A DNA stretch of 24,806 bases. Origin: an uncultured Verrucomicrobiota bacterium (GTDB lineage: Bacteria > Verrucomicrobiota > Kiritimatiellia > RFP12 > UBA1067). Of this stretch, positions 1 to 8,446 are shown piece after piece. The notes beneath the pieces are model-generated. The model ran no database searches. It was given only the letters and a program-made list of their open reading frames with translations, and had not been told where the DNA came from. Each line of letters begins with the position of its first letter. Within the stretch, counting starts at the first letter, position 1. Made by a program: the position numbers and the translations under genes. Where the stretch lies: positions 1 to 24,806 of the forward strand of contig CAMEZU010000003.1 of the NCBI GenBank assembly GCA_945947925.1. Reading direction: 5' to 3'.

Positions 1-1
1 C

Positions 2-190
2 GAGCTGCCGTCCGAATGGACCTGGGAGGCGGTGAAGGCGCTGGCCGGGCGGACGGTCGCGAGCTTCTTCCTCGGCGGCGTCCTCCTGGGCGTCCTGCTG
101 ACGCCGCTCACCTTCTTCGCCGTCCGCCGGCTCGTCGTCGCCTCCCGCGCGGCCGCCGACAGGCGGCGTGCGGCGAAACGCGGAGCCTGA
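2..190 (+). CDS. C-terminal part of a membrane protein, probably DUF2062 family
   Basis: This is the 3' end of a gene that begins before the window; 62 residues and the TGA stop at 188-190 are visible. The peptide has one strongly hydrophobic segment (about residues 21-41, rich in F, L, V and G), followed by a basic tail (VRRL and then many R, A and K), so it should be the last membrane helix of an inner-membrane protein with a cytoplasmic end. The pattern of a short amphipathic stretch, a glycine-rich helix and an arginine pair resembles the C-terminus of DUF2062 proteins, which have no well-established function. Only about 60 residues are available, so the family call is tentative. The stop lies 3 bases before the next start. 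Confidence 0.45.
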   Translation, partial: ELPSEWTWEAVKALAGRTVASFFLGGVLLGVLLTPLTFFAVRRLVVASRAAADRRRAAKRGA

Positions 191-193
191 TCC

Positions 194-598
194 ATGATCT
201 CGCCTGAAACCATCGCGCGCATCAAGGAGCTGATGGACGAAGCCTCGGTCTACGAGGAGGACCTCGACGAGAGCTTCATCCTGGGCGGGGGTCCGGGCGG
301 ACAGAAGACCAACAAGACGTCCAACGTCGTGCGCCTGTCGCATGAGCCGAGCGGACTGATGGTTCGTTGCGGCGAAACCCGCAGCCGCGAGACGAACCGC
401 TGGCTCGCCCGCCGTACGCTCGCCGAGATGATCCTCGCGCGCGAGCAGGGACGCAAGACCGCCGCGCAGCAGGCGCGTGAGAAGGTCCGTCGCCAGAAGC
501 GCCGCCGCTCCCGTCGCCAGAAGCAGCGCATGCTCGACGACAAGCACGCCCATTCCCAGAAGAAAGCCGCCCGCCGCAAGGATAGTTTTTTGCTATAA
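194..598 (+). CDS. GGQ-domain release-factor-like protein (ribosome rescue type)
   Basis: A 134-residue protein carrying only the catalytic domain of class I release factors. The GGQ loop is at residues 35-37 within GGGPGGQKTNKTSN, followed by the LSHEPSGLMVRCGETRS block and RETNRWLARRTL. The codon-recognition domains of RF1/RF2 are absent. The C-terminal third (about 90-130) is a very basic K/R/Q helix, as in ArfB (YaeJ) and the mitochondrial MTRFR/C12orf65 group, where such a tail enters the empty mRNA channel of a stalled ribosome. The expected role is hydrolysis of peptidyl-tRNA on stalled ribosomes or 50S-nascent-chain complexes. The sequence block looks closer to the MTRFR-like group than to ArfB, but the exact subfamily is uncertain. 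A GGAG at 182-185 precedes the ATG by 8 bases. The TAA stop lies inside the -10 box of the metG promoter. Confidence 0.8.
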   Translation: MISPETIARIKELMDEASVYEEDLDESFILGGGPGGQKTNKTSNVVRLSHEPSGLMVRCGETRSRETNRWLARRTLAEMILAREQGRKTAAQQAREKVRRQKRRRSRRQKQRMLDDKHAHSQKKAARRKDSFLL

Positions 599-599
599 T
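591..599 (+). promoter_or_regulatory. Extended -10 promoter of the metG operon
   Basis: The sequence reads TGCTATAAT: a perfect TATAAT at 594-599 with a TG one base upstream, in an AT-rich patch following a run of T in otherwise GC-rich DNA. No convincing -35 box lies 16-18 bases upstream (that position is CG-rich), which fits an extended -10 promoter. The predicted start point is about 605-607, giving a leader of only about 17 bases. The stop codon of the preceding gene is within the box. A nearly identical 17-mer lies upstream of nusA. Confidence 0.7.
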
Positions 600-600
600 A

Positions 601-617
601 TCCTAGAAGTTCTAGGA
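601..617. promoter_or_regulatory. 17-bp perfect palindrome between the metG -10 box and start codon
   Basis: TCCTAGAA (601-608) and TTCTAGGA (610-617) are perfect inverted repeats around a single G. The site starts one base after the -10 box, covers the expected transcription start and reaches into the Shine-Dalgarno of metG (AGGAG at 614-618). It could be a repressor operator. If it is transcribed in full it could instead form a hairpin with a 7-bp stem and 3-base loop that hides the ribosome binding site. Which of these applies is not shown by the sequence. Confidence 0.5.
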
Positions 618-622
618 GAATT

Positions 623-2722
623 ATGGCAGAGAAGCGTAAGATAATCGTGACGAGTGCGCTCCCCTATGCGAACGGGGACATTCATTTGGGCCACCTGGTC
701 GAGTACATCCAGACGGACTTCTGGGTGCGTTTCCAGAAATTGCGGGGGCATGACTGCGTGTACGTGTGTGCGGACGACACGCACGGCACGCCGATCATGA
801 TCCGTGCGCGCAAGGAGGGCATCGCGCCCGAGGAGCTCATCGCGCGCACGCATGCGATCCATCTCAAGGACTTCACCGACTTCCAGGTGTCCTTCGACAA
901 CTACTACTCGACGAACGCGCCGGAGAACAAGGCGCTTTCGGAGCAGTTCTACGCGGCGATGGAGAAGTCGGGCGGCATCACGAAGAAGACGACGCCGCAG
1001 CTTTACTGCGAGCACTGCAAGATGTTCCTTCCGGACCGCTTTGTGAAGGGCACGTGTCCGAAGTGCGGCGCGCCGCACCAGTACGGCGACAGCTGCGACA
1101 AGTGCGGGTCGACGTACGCGGCCGAGGAGCTTGGAAGCCCCGTCTGCACGACCTGCGGCCACACGCCGGTCGTGAAGGACTCCGAGCACCTCTACTTCGA
1201 GCTCGAGCCGCAGCACGAGTACCTCGAGAAGTGGATTCCCGAGCACACGACGAGCGACGTCTCCAACAAGCTTCTCGAGTGGTTCCAGGAGCCGCTCCGC
1301 GGCTGGTGCATCTCGCGCGCGGCGCCGTATTTCGGCTTCCGGATCCCGGGCTATGACGACAAGTACTTCTACGTCTGGGTCGACGCGCCGATCGGCTATC
1401 TCGCCTCGCTTGCCAATTGGCAAGCGAAGCAGGCGAAGGTTGAAGGTGTCGGTGGAGAGCCGACGGTCGATGTCTCGATGTGGAACGATCCGACGGTCGA
1501 GCGCTATCACTTCATCGGCAAGGACATCATCCGCTTCCACTGCCTCTTCTGGCCGGGCATGCTCCATGCCGCAGGCTTCGAGCAGCCGAACAAGATCTTC
1601 GTGCACGGCTTCCTCACGGTGAACGGCGAGAAGATGTCGAAGTCGAAGGGCACGTTCGTGAACGCGCGCACGTACCTCGACAACCTGCCGCCGGAGGCGC
1701 TCCGCTACTACTACGCGGCGAAGCTGGGCGGCACGACGGACGACATGGACCTCAACCTCGCGGACTTCGTCCAGCGCGTCAACTCCGACCTCGTCGGCAA
1801 GATCACGAACATCGCCTCGCGCAGCGCCCAGATGCTGCAGAAGAAGTCCGACGGCAAGCTCGGCGCGCTGGACGACGAGGGCAAGGCGCTGCTCGAGCAG
1901 TGCCGCGCCGCGTCCGAGACGATTGCGAAGTTCTACGAGGACCGCCGCTTCAACCAGGTCGTCGTCGAGATCTGCCGCTGCGCGGACCTTGCGAACGAGT
2001 ACTTCGACCGCAAGGAGCCGTGGAAGCTCATCAAGACGGACGTCGAGGCCGCCCGCACGGTCCTCACGGTTGCGCTCAACGCCTTCCGCATCCTTGCGAT
2101 CTACCTGAAGCCGATCCTCCCCGTCTACGCCGACAAGGCGATGAAGCTCTTCGACGAGACGGCCTGGACGTGGGACTCGATCCACACGGCGCTCGAGAAC
2201 GTGACGCTCGGCGCGTACGAGTACCTCGCGAGCCGCATCGACGCGAAGCAGGTCGAGGCGATGGTCGCCGCAGCAACGGTGAAGCCCGCCGATTCCGGCG
2301 AGGTCGCGCACGAGTCGCGGGCGTCGAAGAACAAGGAGAAGGTGGAGAAAACTGGTGGCGGCGGAGAGGCGAAGGCTGTGCCGCTCAAGCCCGAAATCGC
2401 GTTCGGCGACTTCGAGAAGCTTGATCTCCGCGTGGGCGTCGTCGAGAGCTGCGAGATCGTGCCGAAGAGCGCGAAGCTCCTGAAGTTCGTCCTTGACGCG
2501 GGTTCGCTCGGGAAGCGCACGATCTTCTCGGGCATCCGCGGCGCGTATCCCGACCCGGCGGCGCTCGTCGGGAAGGAAGTCGTCTTCGTCGCCAACCTCG
2601 CGCCGCGCAAGATGAGCGTGGGCGTGTCGGAAGGCATGATCCTCTATGCCGGAGAACCCGGGACGAGCGGCGGCGTGCTGATGCCGACGTCCGAGGCCGG
2701 CGGCGGAACGGTGGTGAGCTGA
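623..2722 (+). CDS. metG: Methionyl-tRNA synthetase
   Basis: A 699-residue class I aminoacyl-tRNA synthetase that charges tRNA-Met in the cytoplasm. The N-terminal Rossmann domain has the HIGH-type motif HLGH (21-24). The connective domain carries four CxxC pairs (C129/C132, C145/C148, C158/C161, C175/C178), the two-zinc-knuckle arrangement of E. coli-type MetRS. The KMSKS loop is intact at 337-341. A helical anticodon-binding domain follows. After a lysine/glycine-rich linker, residues 590-699 form an EMAP-II-like (Trbp111) OB-fold tRNA-binding and dimerisation domain. About 20 extra residues (266-286, Q/K/G/E-rich) sit between ASLANW and the WNDPTVERYHFIGKD block and look like a lineage insertion. 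AGGAG precedes the ATG by 4 bases. It is the first gene of the long operon, and its TGA overlaps the next ATG by one base. Confidence 0.97.
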   Translation: MAEKRKIIVTSALPYANGDIHLGHLVEYIQTDFWVRFQKLRGHDCVYVCADDTHGTPIMIRARKEGIAPEELIARTHAIHLKDFTDFQVSFDNYYSTNAPENKALSEQFYAAMEKSGGITKKTTPQLYCEHCKMFLPDRFVKGTCPKCGAPHQYGDSCDKCGSTYAAEELGSPVCTTCGHTPVVKDSEHLYFELEPQHEYLEKWIPEHTTSDVSNKLLEWFQEPLRGWCISRAAPYFGFRIPGYDDKYFYVWVDAPIGYLASLANWQAKQAKVEGVGGEPTVDVSMWNDPTVERYHFIGKDIIRFHCLFWPGMLHAAGFEQPNKIFVHGFLTVNGEKMSKSKGTFVNARTYLDNLPPEALRYYYAAKLGGTTDDMDLNLADFVQRVNSDLVGKITNIASRSAQMLQKKSDGKLGALDDEGKALLEQCRAASETIAKFYEDRRFNQVVVEICRCADLANEYFDRKEPWKLIKTDVEAARTVLTVALNAFRILAIYLKPILPVYADKAMKLFDETAWTWDSIHTALENVTLGAYEYLASRIDAKQVEAMVAAATVKPADSGEVAHESRASKNKEKVEKTGGGGEAKAVPLKPEIAFGDFEKLDLRVGVVESCEIVPKSAKLLKFVLDAGSLGKRTIFSGIRGAYPDPAALVGKEVVFVANLAPRKMSVGVSEGMILYAGEPGTSGGVLMPTSEAGGGTVVS

Positions 2723-3636
2723 TGGGTCCGCTCGAACTCGCCCTGATGGTCTCGTGGGGACTGGCCGCAGCCGGCATCGGCTGGTACATGGCCAGCGTCG
2801 CCCGCGAGGTCACCTACGTGACGCTGGCGGACGGCCGCCGCCAGGAGCGGTCGCTGCCGCTCTCGTTCAAGATGCTGCTGCCGTTCGTCGGGAACCTCGA
2901 CGGACTCGTCTCGCGGCCGTCCTTCGCCAAGGAAGTGGAGAAGGCGGACTGGATGCTGGTCGCGGGCGGCTACGAGGGGCTGCTGAACGGACGCGAGTTC
3001 GTGGCGCTCCGGCTGCTGACGCCGGCCGTGATGGGCGTGATCTGGACGCTGGTCGTCCTGCTTCTCGGCGAAGTGCTGCCGGATTCGATGTTCGTGTCCT
3101 GTCGGATGCCGTTCTGCCTGATGGGCGTCGGCCTCTTCGCGCTGCAGCCGACGCTGTGGCTCCAGGGGGCGATCAAGAAGCGTCACCTTGCGATCATGAA
3201 GGCGCTGCCGTTCGTGCTCGACATCCTGACGCTCTCCGTCGAGGCCGGCATGGACTTCATCAGCGCGCTCCAGCGCAACTGCGAGTCGCGCAAGATGGAC
3301 GCCCTGAACGAAGAGCTCCTCCGGATGACGAAGGAGATCCAGGTCGGCTCGTCGCGCAAGCAGGCGCTGAAGAGCATGGCCGACCGCGCGCGCCAGCCCG
3401 ACCTCAAGTCGGTCGCCTACGCGCTCATCCAGGCGGACGAGCTCGGCGTGTCGATCGGCTCGATCCTGCGCATCCAGTCCGAGCAGCTGCGCGCGCGCCG
3501 GTTCGATCGCGCTGAGAAGCTGGCGAACGAGGCGCCGACCAAGATGCTCGGCCCGCTCATGCTCTGCATTTTCCCTGCCGTGTTCATCATCCTGCTCGGG
3601 CCGGTGCTCGTGCAGGCCATGAAAGGAATGCTCTGA
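2722..3636 (+). CDS. TadC-like type II secretion system F-family membrane protein
   Basis: A 304-residue inner-membrane protein of the GspF/TadC (T2SSF) family. Hydrophobic segments lie at about 4-25, 98-119, 129-147 and 277-298. The cytoplasmic core contains the TadC signature LPFVLDILTLSVEAGMDF (162-179), followed by the long helical stretch ending DELGVSIGSILRIQSEQLRA (239-258), then RAEKLANEAPTKML before the last helices. In Tad/type IVc pilus machines TadB and TadC form the platform on which the TadA ATPase acts. Here only one F-family gene is present, with no TadA or TadB in the window, so it may be a lone paralogue or work with machinery encoded elsewhere. The ATG overlaps the metG stop (TGATG) and the stop overlaps the next ATG in the same way, so translational coupling is likely. 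Confidence 0.85.
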   Translation: MGPLELALMVSWGLAAAGIGWYMASVAREVTYVTLADGRRQERSLPLSFKMLLPFVGNLDGLVSRPSFAKEVEKADWMLVAGGYEGLLNGREFVALRLLTPAVMGVIWTLVVLLLGEVLPDSMFVSCRMPFCLMGVGLFALQPTLWLQGAIKKRHLAIMKALPFVLDILTLSVEAGMDFISALQRNCESRKMDALNEELLRMTKEIQVGSSRKQALKSMADRARQPDLKSVAYALIQADELGVSIGSILRIQSEQLRARRFDRAEKLANEAPTKMLGPLMLCIFPAVFIILLGPVLVQAMKGML

Positions 3637-5048
3637 TGGCGAAAAGACCTGAACTGATGGTGATGTCCGGCGAACTGTCCGGCAAGCGGTTCCCGGTGCC
3701 GGAGACGGGACTTCGTCTCGGCCGGTCCTCGTCCAACGACCTGCATCTCCCGGACGAGGAGCTTTCGCGCAACCACTGCCTCTTCGAGGCGGACGGGGAG
3801 GACGGCATCCGCGTGCTGGACCTCGCGAGCGCCAACGGAACGTTCGTGAACGGCGAGCAGCTCGGCGCGACGGCGCGCAAGCTGTCCGTCGGCGACCGCA
3901 TCGAGGTCGGTTCGTCGCTGCTGGTGGTCGTCGGAGAGGGCGAGAGCGTGCCGGCGCCCAAGGCCGTGGCGGCACCGGCGCCCGACGGCGCGGTGGACCT
4001 GGGCCTGGGGCCGGCGAAGCCGGCGTCGGGCGAGGGCGCGGCGGCGAAGGCCCCGGCGGATCCCGCGCAGCTCCGGAAGCGGAAAATCGTCAACCTGATC
4101 TGGGCGGGCGCCGCGACGAGTCTCGTCGTCTGCATCGGCCTGATGCTGACGAACCGCAACGCGGCCAACCGCATCGGCGGCCTGCTGGGCATCACGGGCG
4201 AGCCGCCGCCCGCCGAGGAGCCGGCGCCCGAGGCGTCGCCGCTCTGCGTCGAGTACGAGCGGGTCGAGGCGTCGACCGACCGCATCGTACGCTATCACGC
4301 GTCGATCTACGAGCAGGCGGTCGACCTGACGTACGAGGTGAAGACGTTCTCCGGCGAGGACCAGAAGGTCGAGCGCAAGGGTTCGCTTTCGACGATTACG
4401 ACCAACGCCCTGACGAAGGTCCTCGAGTCCGAGGCCTGGCGTAACGTCCGGTCCGAATCGGGCGGCGAGGACGAGTCGCGTCACGAGAGCTGGACGGTTA
4501 CCGCGGTCCGGAACGGCGAGGTGCGGACGGTCTCGCTGCTGAACCGCGACCCCGAGGGCGTCTTCAAGGATCTCGTGCTGACACTGGAGTCCGACGTCAA
4601 CAGCGACCTGCAGGTCTCCGCCATGATGCGCACGCCGCAGGAGCGCCTGGAGGCGGGACTCGAGTTCGAGCGCCAGGGCGACGACAAGGTCGAGCACAGC
4701 GAGGTCAGCAAGGACAACCTCTATCTGGGCGTCAGCAACCTGCGCAAGGCCCGCACGGAGCTTGAGGGCCTCACGGGAACGGAGGCGGTCGACGCCTACC
4801 GCCGCGTCAGGGGCAAGCTGGCGGAGGCCGAGAAGCGTCTCGAGGCGAAATACCGCGAGCTGAGCGAGCTGGCCGAGTACGAGTGCAAGAACCGCGCCTG
4901 GAGCCGCGCGATCAGCGTGTATGACGAGATCCGTCGGGTGATTCCGGACAGGGACGACGAGCGCTGTGCGCGCGCCGAGGCGCAGATCCGCTATTGCGAG
5001 GGTCAGATCCGCGAAGCCAACGCGAAGGAGAAGGGAGCCAGGAGATGA
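3636..5048 (+). CDS. FHA-domain single-pass membrane protein with helical C-terminal region
   Basis: A 470-residue protein. Residues 1-100 form a forkhead-associated domain, with LGRSSSNDLHL (28-38), the SRNH core (44-47) and SANGTFVNG (65-73) all conserved, so phosphothreonine binding is plausible. Residues 104-145 are a low-complexity A/P/G linker. A basic patch (RKRK, 147-150) precedes one membrane helix (151-172), which places FHA in the cytoplasm and the rest outside the inner membrane. After a proline/glutamate linker, residues 205-320 are an unrecognised mixed domain. The last 130 residues are charged helices (…RLEAKYRELSELAEYECKNRAW…) that look TPR-like or coiled-coil. It sits between a TadC-like gene and a PEGA gene with overlapping starts and stops, suggesting a signalling or scaffold role in an envelope complex. 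The function of the C-terminal half is not recognised. Confidence 0.85.
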   Translation: MAKRPELMVMSGELSGKRFPVPETGLRLGRSSSNDLHLPDEELSRNHCLFEADGEDGIRVLDLASANGTFVNGEQLGATARKLSVGDRIEVGSSLLVVVGEGESVPAPKAVAAPAPDGAVDLGLGPAKPASGEGAAAKAPADPAQLRKRKIVNLIWAGAATSLVVCIGLMLTNRNAANRIGGLLGITGEPPPAEEPAPEASPLCVEYERVEASTDRIVRYHASIYEQAVDLTYEVKTFSGEDQKVERKGSLSTITTNALTKVLESEAWRNVRSESGGEDESRHESWTVTAVRNGEVRTVSLLNRDPEGVFKDLVLTLESDVNSDLQVSAMMRTPQERLEAGLEFERQGDDKVEHSEVSKDNLYLGVSNLRKARTELEGLTGTEAVDAYRRVRGKLAEAEKRLEAKYRELSELAEYECKNRAWSRAISVYDEIRRVIPDRDDERCARAEAQIRYCEGQIREANAKEKGARR

Positions 5049-6393
5049 TGAGGACGTTCGTTTTGTCACTGGTGGCCGCCGTGGCGGCCGTGCGCGTCGT
5101 CGCGGGTCCGCTGGCCGAGTTCACGGTCACGCCGTCCGGCGCCGCCATCTTCGTGAACGGCGAGAACAAGGGCGTGGCCACGCCGACGCTCCAGGTTCCC
5201 GACCTGAAGCCGGATTCGACCTACGTCGTGAAGTACGTCCTGCCCGGCTACGTGCCGCTCTACCAGTCCGTCCGGATGGAGAAGAACGGCGTGTCGCGCA
5301 ACGTGCGGCTCGAGCCCCAGAAGGGACTTCTCCTCATCACGTCCGAACCGGTCGGCGCGGCAGTCTATGACGAGCGCGACATCCGCATCGGGCAGACACC
5401 CTGCCTGGTCACGAGCCTCACCGTCCTCGACCCGCACGAGCTGACGCTGTGCCTGAACGGCTACCAGGATACGAAGGTCCGCGTGTCGTTCGACGGACGC
5501 CGTCCGCAGACCGTCAAGGTGCCCCTGACGAGCAGCTCCGGCTCCTTCGAGGTGACGAGCGAACCGGCGGGCGCGACGGTCCAGGTCAACGGCAAGGACG
5601 CCGGCCTGACGCCGACGAAGGTCCAGGACGTCGCCAAGGGACGCGCCAAGGTCCGTCTGACGCTGGACGGCTACGAGCCGGCCGAGCGCGAGATCAACGT
5701 CGCGCCGGGCGAAAACGCGTCCGTTTCCTTCGCCCTGCAGGCCTATCCGTCGTCGCTGACGCTCGAGTCCAACCCGTCCGGCGCGCGCTTTTATCTCGAG
5801 GCGGAGCCCTTCGGCGAGGAATCGGCCGAACCGCTCGGCAACGACTCGATCGTCGTGCGCGACGGCCTGAAGCCGGGCCGTTACCGCGTCCGCGCCGAGC
5901 TCAAGGGCTATGCGACCAAGACCGCGACGTACGACATCGGGCCGGGCCAGAAGAAGGCCGACGTCTTCGTGCTTGACAGTGTGATGGGCGCGCTGCAGAT
6001 CGTGACCCAGCCCGGCGTGACGGTCTACGTCGACGGTCGCAAGAAGGGCGTGACGTCCGCGGCGTCGCCCGACGCCAAGAAGTGCGATCCGTTCCGCGTG
6101 CGCGACCTCGTCGAGGGCGAGCACGAGCTCCGCCTCGAGATGTCCGGCCACGGCAAGGTGACCGAGAGTGTCATGATCGAGGCACGGCAGACGAAAGACG
6201 TCGTCATCCGCCTGAAGGAGGTCTTCACGCCGGATACGCGCGTCATCTTCATCGACGGCGAGCCGCCGCTGGAAGGCGTCAAGGTCTCCGACAGCTCGCG
6301 GATGGGCGGCGTGCTCACCCTCCGTCAGAAGGACGGCATGCTCCGCAACATTCCGGCGCACCGGATCGACCGTCAGGAAGCGATTTTCGAGCG

Positions 6394-6397
<4 letters not shown>
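5045..6397 (+). CDS. Secreted five-repeat PEGA-domain protein
   Basis: A 450-residue protein with an N-terminal hydrophobic signal (about 4-20, ending near VVAG). Five PEGA-type beta repeats follow at about 25-89, 95-160, 166-232, 236-310 and 316-391. Each starts with a strand leading into a S.P.GA.V.V.G.. turn (SEPAGATVQVNGK is the cleanest) and closes with a L.GY strand. PEGA domains belong to the carboxypeptidase-regulatory-like beta-sandwich group and occur in surface-layer and envelope proteins, where they probably bind protein or glycan. Residues 398-450 form a separate short domain (IFIDGEPPLEGVKV…) of unknown kind. The chosen start shares ATGA with the upstream stop and has GGGAG 7 bases upstream; the ATG at 5048 is an alternative. 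Export and partnership with the FHA and TadC-like neighbours are inferred. Confidence 0.85.
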
Positions 6398-7124
<727 letters not shown>

Positions 7125-7128
<4 letters not shown>

Positions 7129-8423
7129 TCGCCAAGCTGATTCTCGATAAGAAGCGCGAGGGACACGCCCTCGGGTCCGCCGAAATCCGCGCGTTCGTCG
7201 AGGGCTTTACCCGCGGCGAGATCCCGGACTACCAGATGTCCGCCCTCGCGATGGCGATCTGCTGCCGCGGCATGACGGACCGCGAGACGGCGGACCTCAC
7301 CGAGGCGATGATGAAGTCGGGCCGCTGCCTCGACTGGGACGTCCCGACCGCAGACAAGCATTCGACGGGCGGCGTCGGCGACAAGCTCTCGCTCGTCGTC
7401 CAGCCTCTCGCCGCCGCCTGCGGCGTCTTCGTCCCCTCGCTCACGGGACGCGGTCTCGGTCTCACCGGTGGCACCGCGGACAAGCTCGAGACGATTCCCG
7501 GCTACAACGCGGGCCTCTCGCTTGACGACTTCCAGCGCGTCGTGAAGGAGATCGGCGTCTCGATGACCGTGCAGACGGACGAGATCACGCCCGCGGACAA
7601 GAAGCTCTACGCGCTCCGCGACGTCACCGGGACGGTCGCCTCCATTCCGCTCATCGTCGGCTCCATCCTCTCCAAGAAGCTCGCCGAAGGCGCGGGCACG
7701 CTCGTCTTCGACGTCAAGTGCGGCACCGGCGCGTTCATGAAGACGCGCGAGGACGCCGTGCAGCTCGCGACCGCGCTCGTCAACGGGGCGAAGGCGGCGG
7801 GACGCAAGGCCGCCGCGCTGGTGACCGGGATGTCCGCGCCGCTCGGCCGCGCCATCGGCAATGCGAACGAGGTCGCCGAGGCGCTTGAGATCCTGGGGAG
7901 CGGGGAAAAGGGAACGGGGAACGGGGTCGTCGGTCTCTGCGTCGAGCTGGCGGCATTGATGGTCTCGCTGGCGCTCGACAAGCCGCTTGACGAGGCGCGC
8001 GGACTCTGTTGGACGAAACTTTCCGACGGTTCCGCGCGCGCGAAGTTCGAGGCGATGGTCAAGGCCCAGGGCGGCGACCTCGGGAAGTTCGCCGCGCTCC
8101 GCGCGCGTCCGACCTTCAGGTTCCGCATCCAGGCGATGCGGTCGGGCTACGTGACGGCGATCGACGCCGAGAAGGTCGCGCGCGTCGCGCTCGCGCTCGG
8201 CGCGGGACGGCTACAGACGGGCGACCGGATCGATCCGCTCGCCGGCGTCACGCTCGATGTCGCCGTCGGGGACCGTGTCGCCGTCGGCGCTCCGCTCGCG
8301 ACGCTCGAGAAGTCGGGCGATCCCGACGGACTCGAACGCGCCGCCGCCGACCTCTTCAAGGCCTTTTCGATCGGCGCCGCGGCGCCGGAGACGGGCAGTC
8401 TCGTCCTCGAACGAATCGTGTGA
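7125..8423 (+). CDS. deoA: Pyrimidine-nucleoside (thymidine) phosphorylase
   Basis: A 432-residue enzyme that phosphorolytically splits thymidine, deoxyuridine or uridine to the free base and (deoxy)ribose-1-phosphate in nucleoside salvage. The N-terminal helical domain is followed by the family signature in DKHSTGGVGDKLSLVV and SLTGRGLGLTGGTADKLE. The block SILSKKLAEGAGTLVFDVK holds the phosphate and pyrimidine contacts. The C-terminal alpha/beta domain (about 330-432) contains RAGYV-like RSGYV. The ATG overlaps the tlyA stop (ATGA) and has GGAGGAAG just upstream. Sequence alone does not decide between thymidine-specific DeoA and broader Pdp. An unusual G-run block at 7895-7926 encodes LGSGEKGTGNGVV where relatives usually have a more conserved acidic helix. 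Confidence 0.93.
7895..7926 (+). other. Potential G-quadruplex inside deoA
   Basis: Five runs of three or four G (7895-7898, 7902-7905, 7910-7912, 7916-7919, 7923-7926) are separated by 3-4-base spacers (AGC, AAAA, AAC, AAC) on the coding strand. This fits a canonical G-quadruplex in the mRNA and non-template DNA. The codons used (GGG, GGA, AAC) differ from the GGC-rich usage of neighbours, and the encoded glycine-rich loop is not typical for the family, so it looks like a simple-sequence expansion. Folding is predicted, not shown. Confidence 0.5.
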
Positions 8424-8446
8424 AGCCGACAACCGGGAAACGTGAG

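Noticed and set aside
8009..8446. Upstream extension of the GspG-GH2 frame into deoA
   Set aside because: The extra residues are Arg-rich out-of-frame deoA. The ATG at 8447 gives a sensible protein start after the deoA stop.
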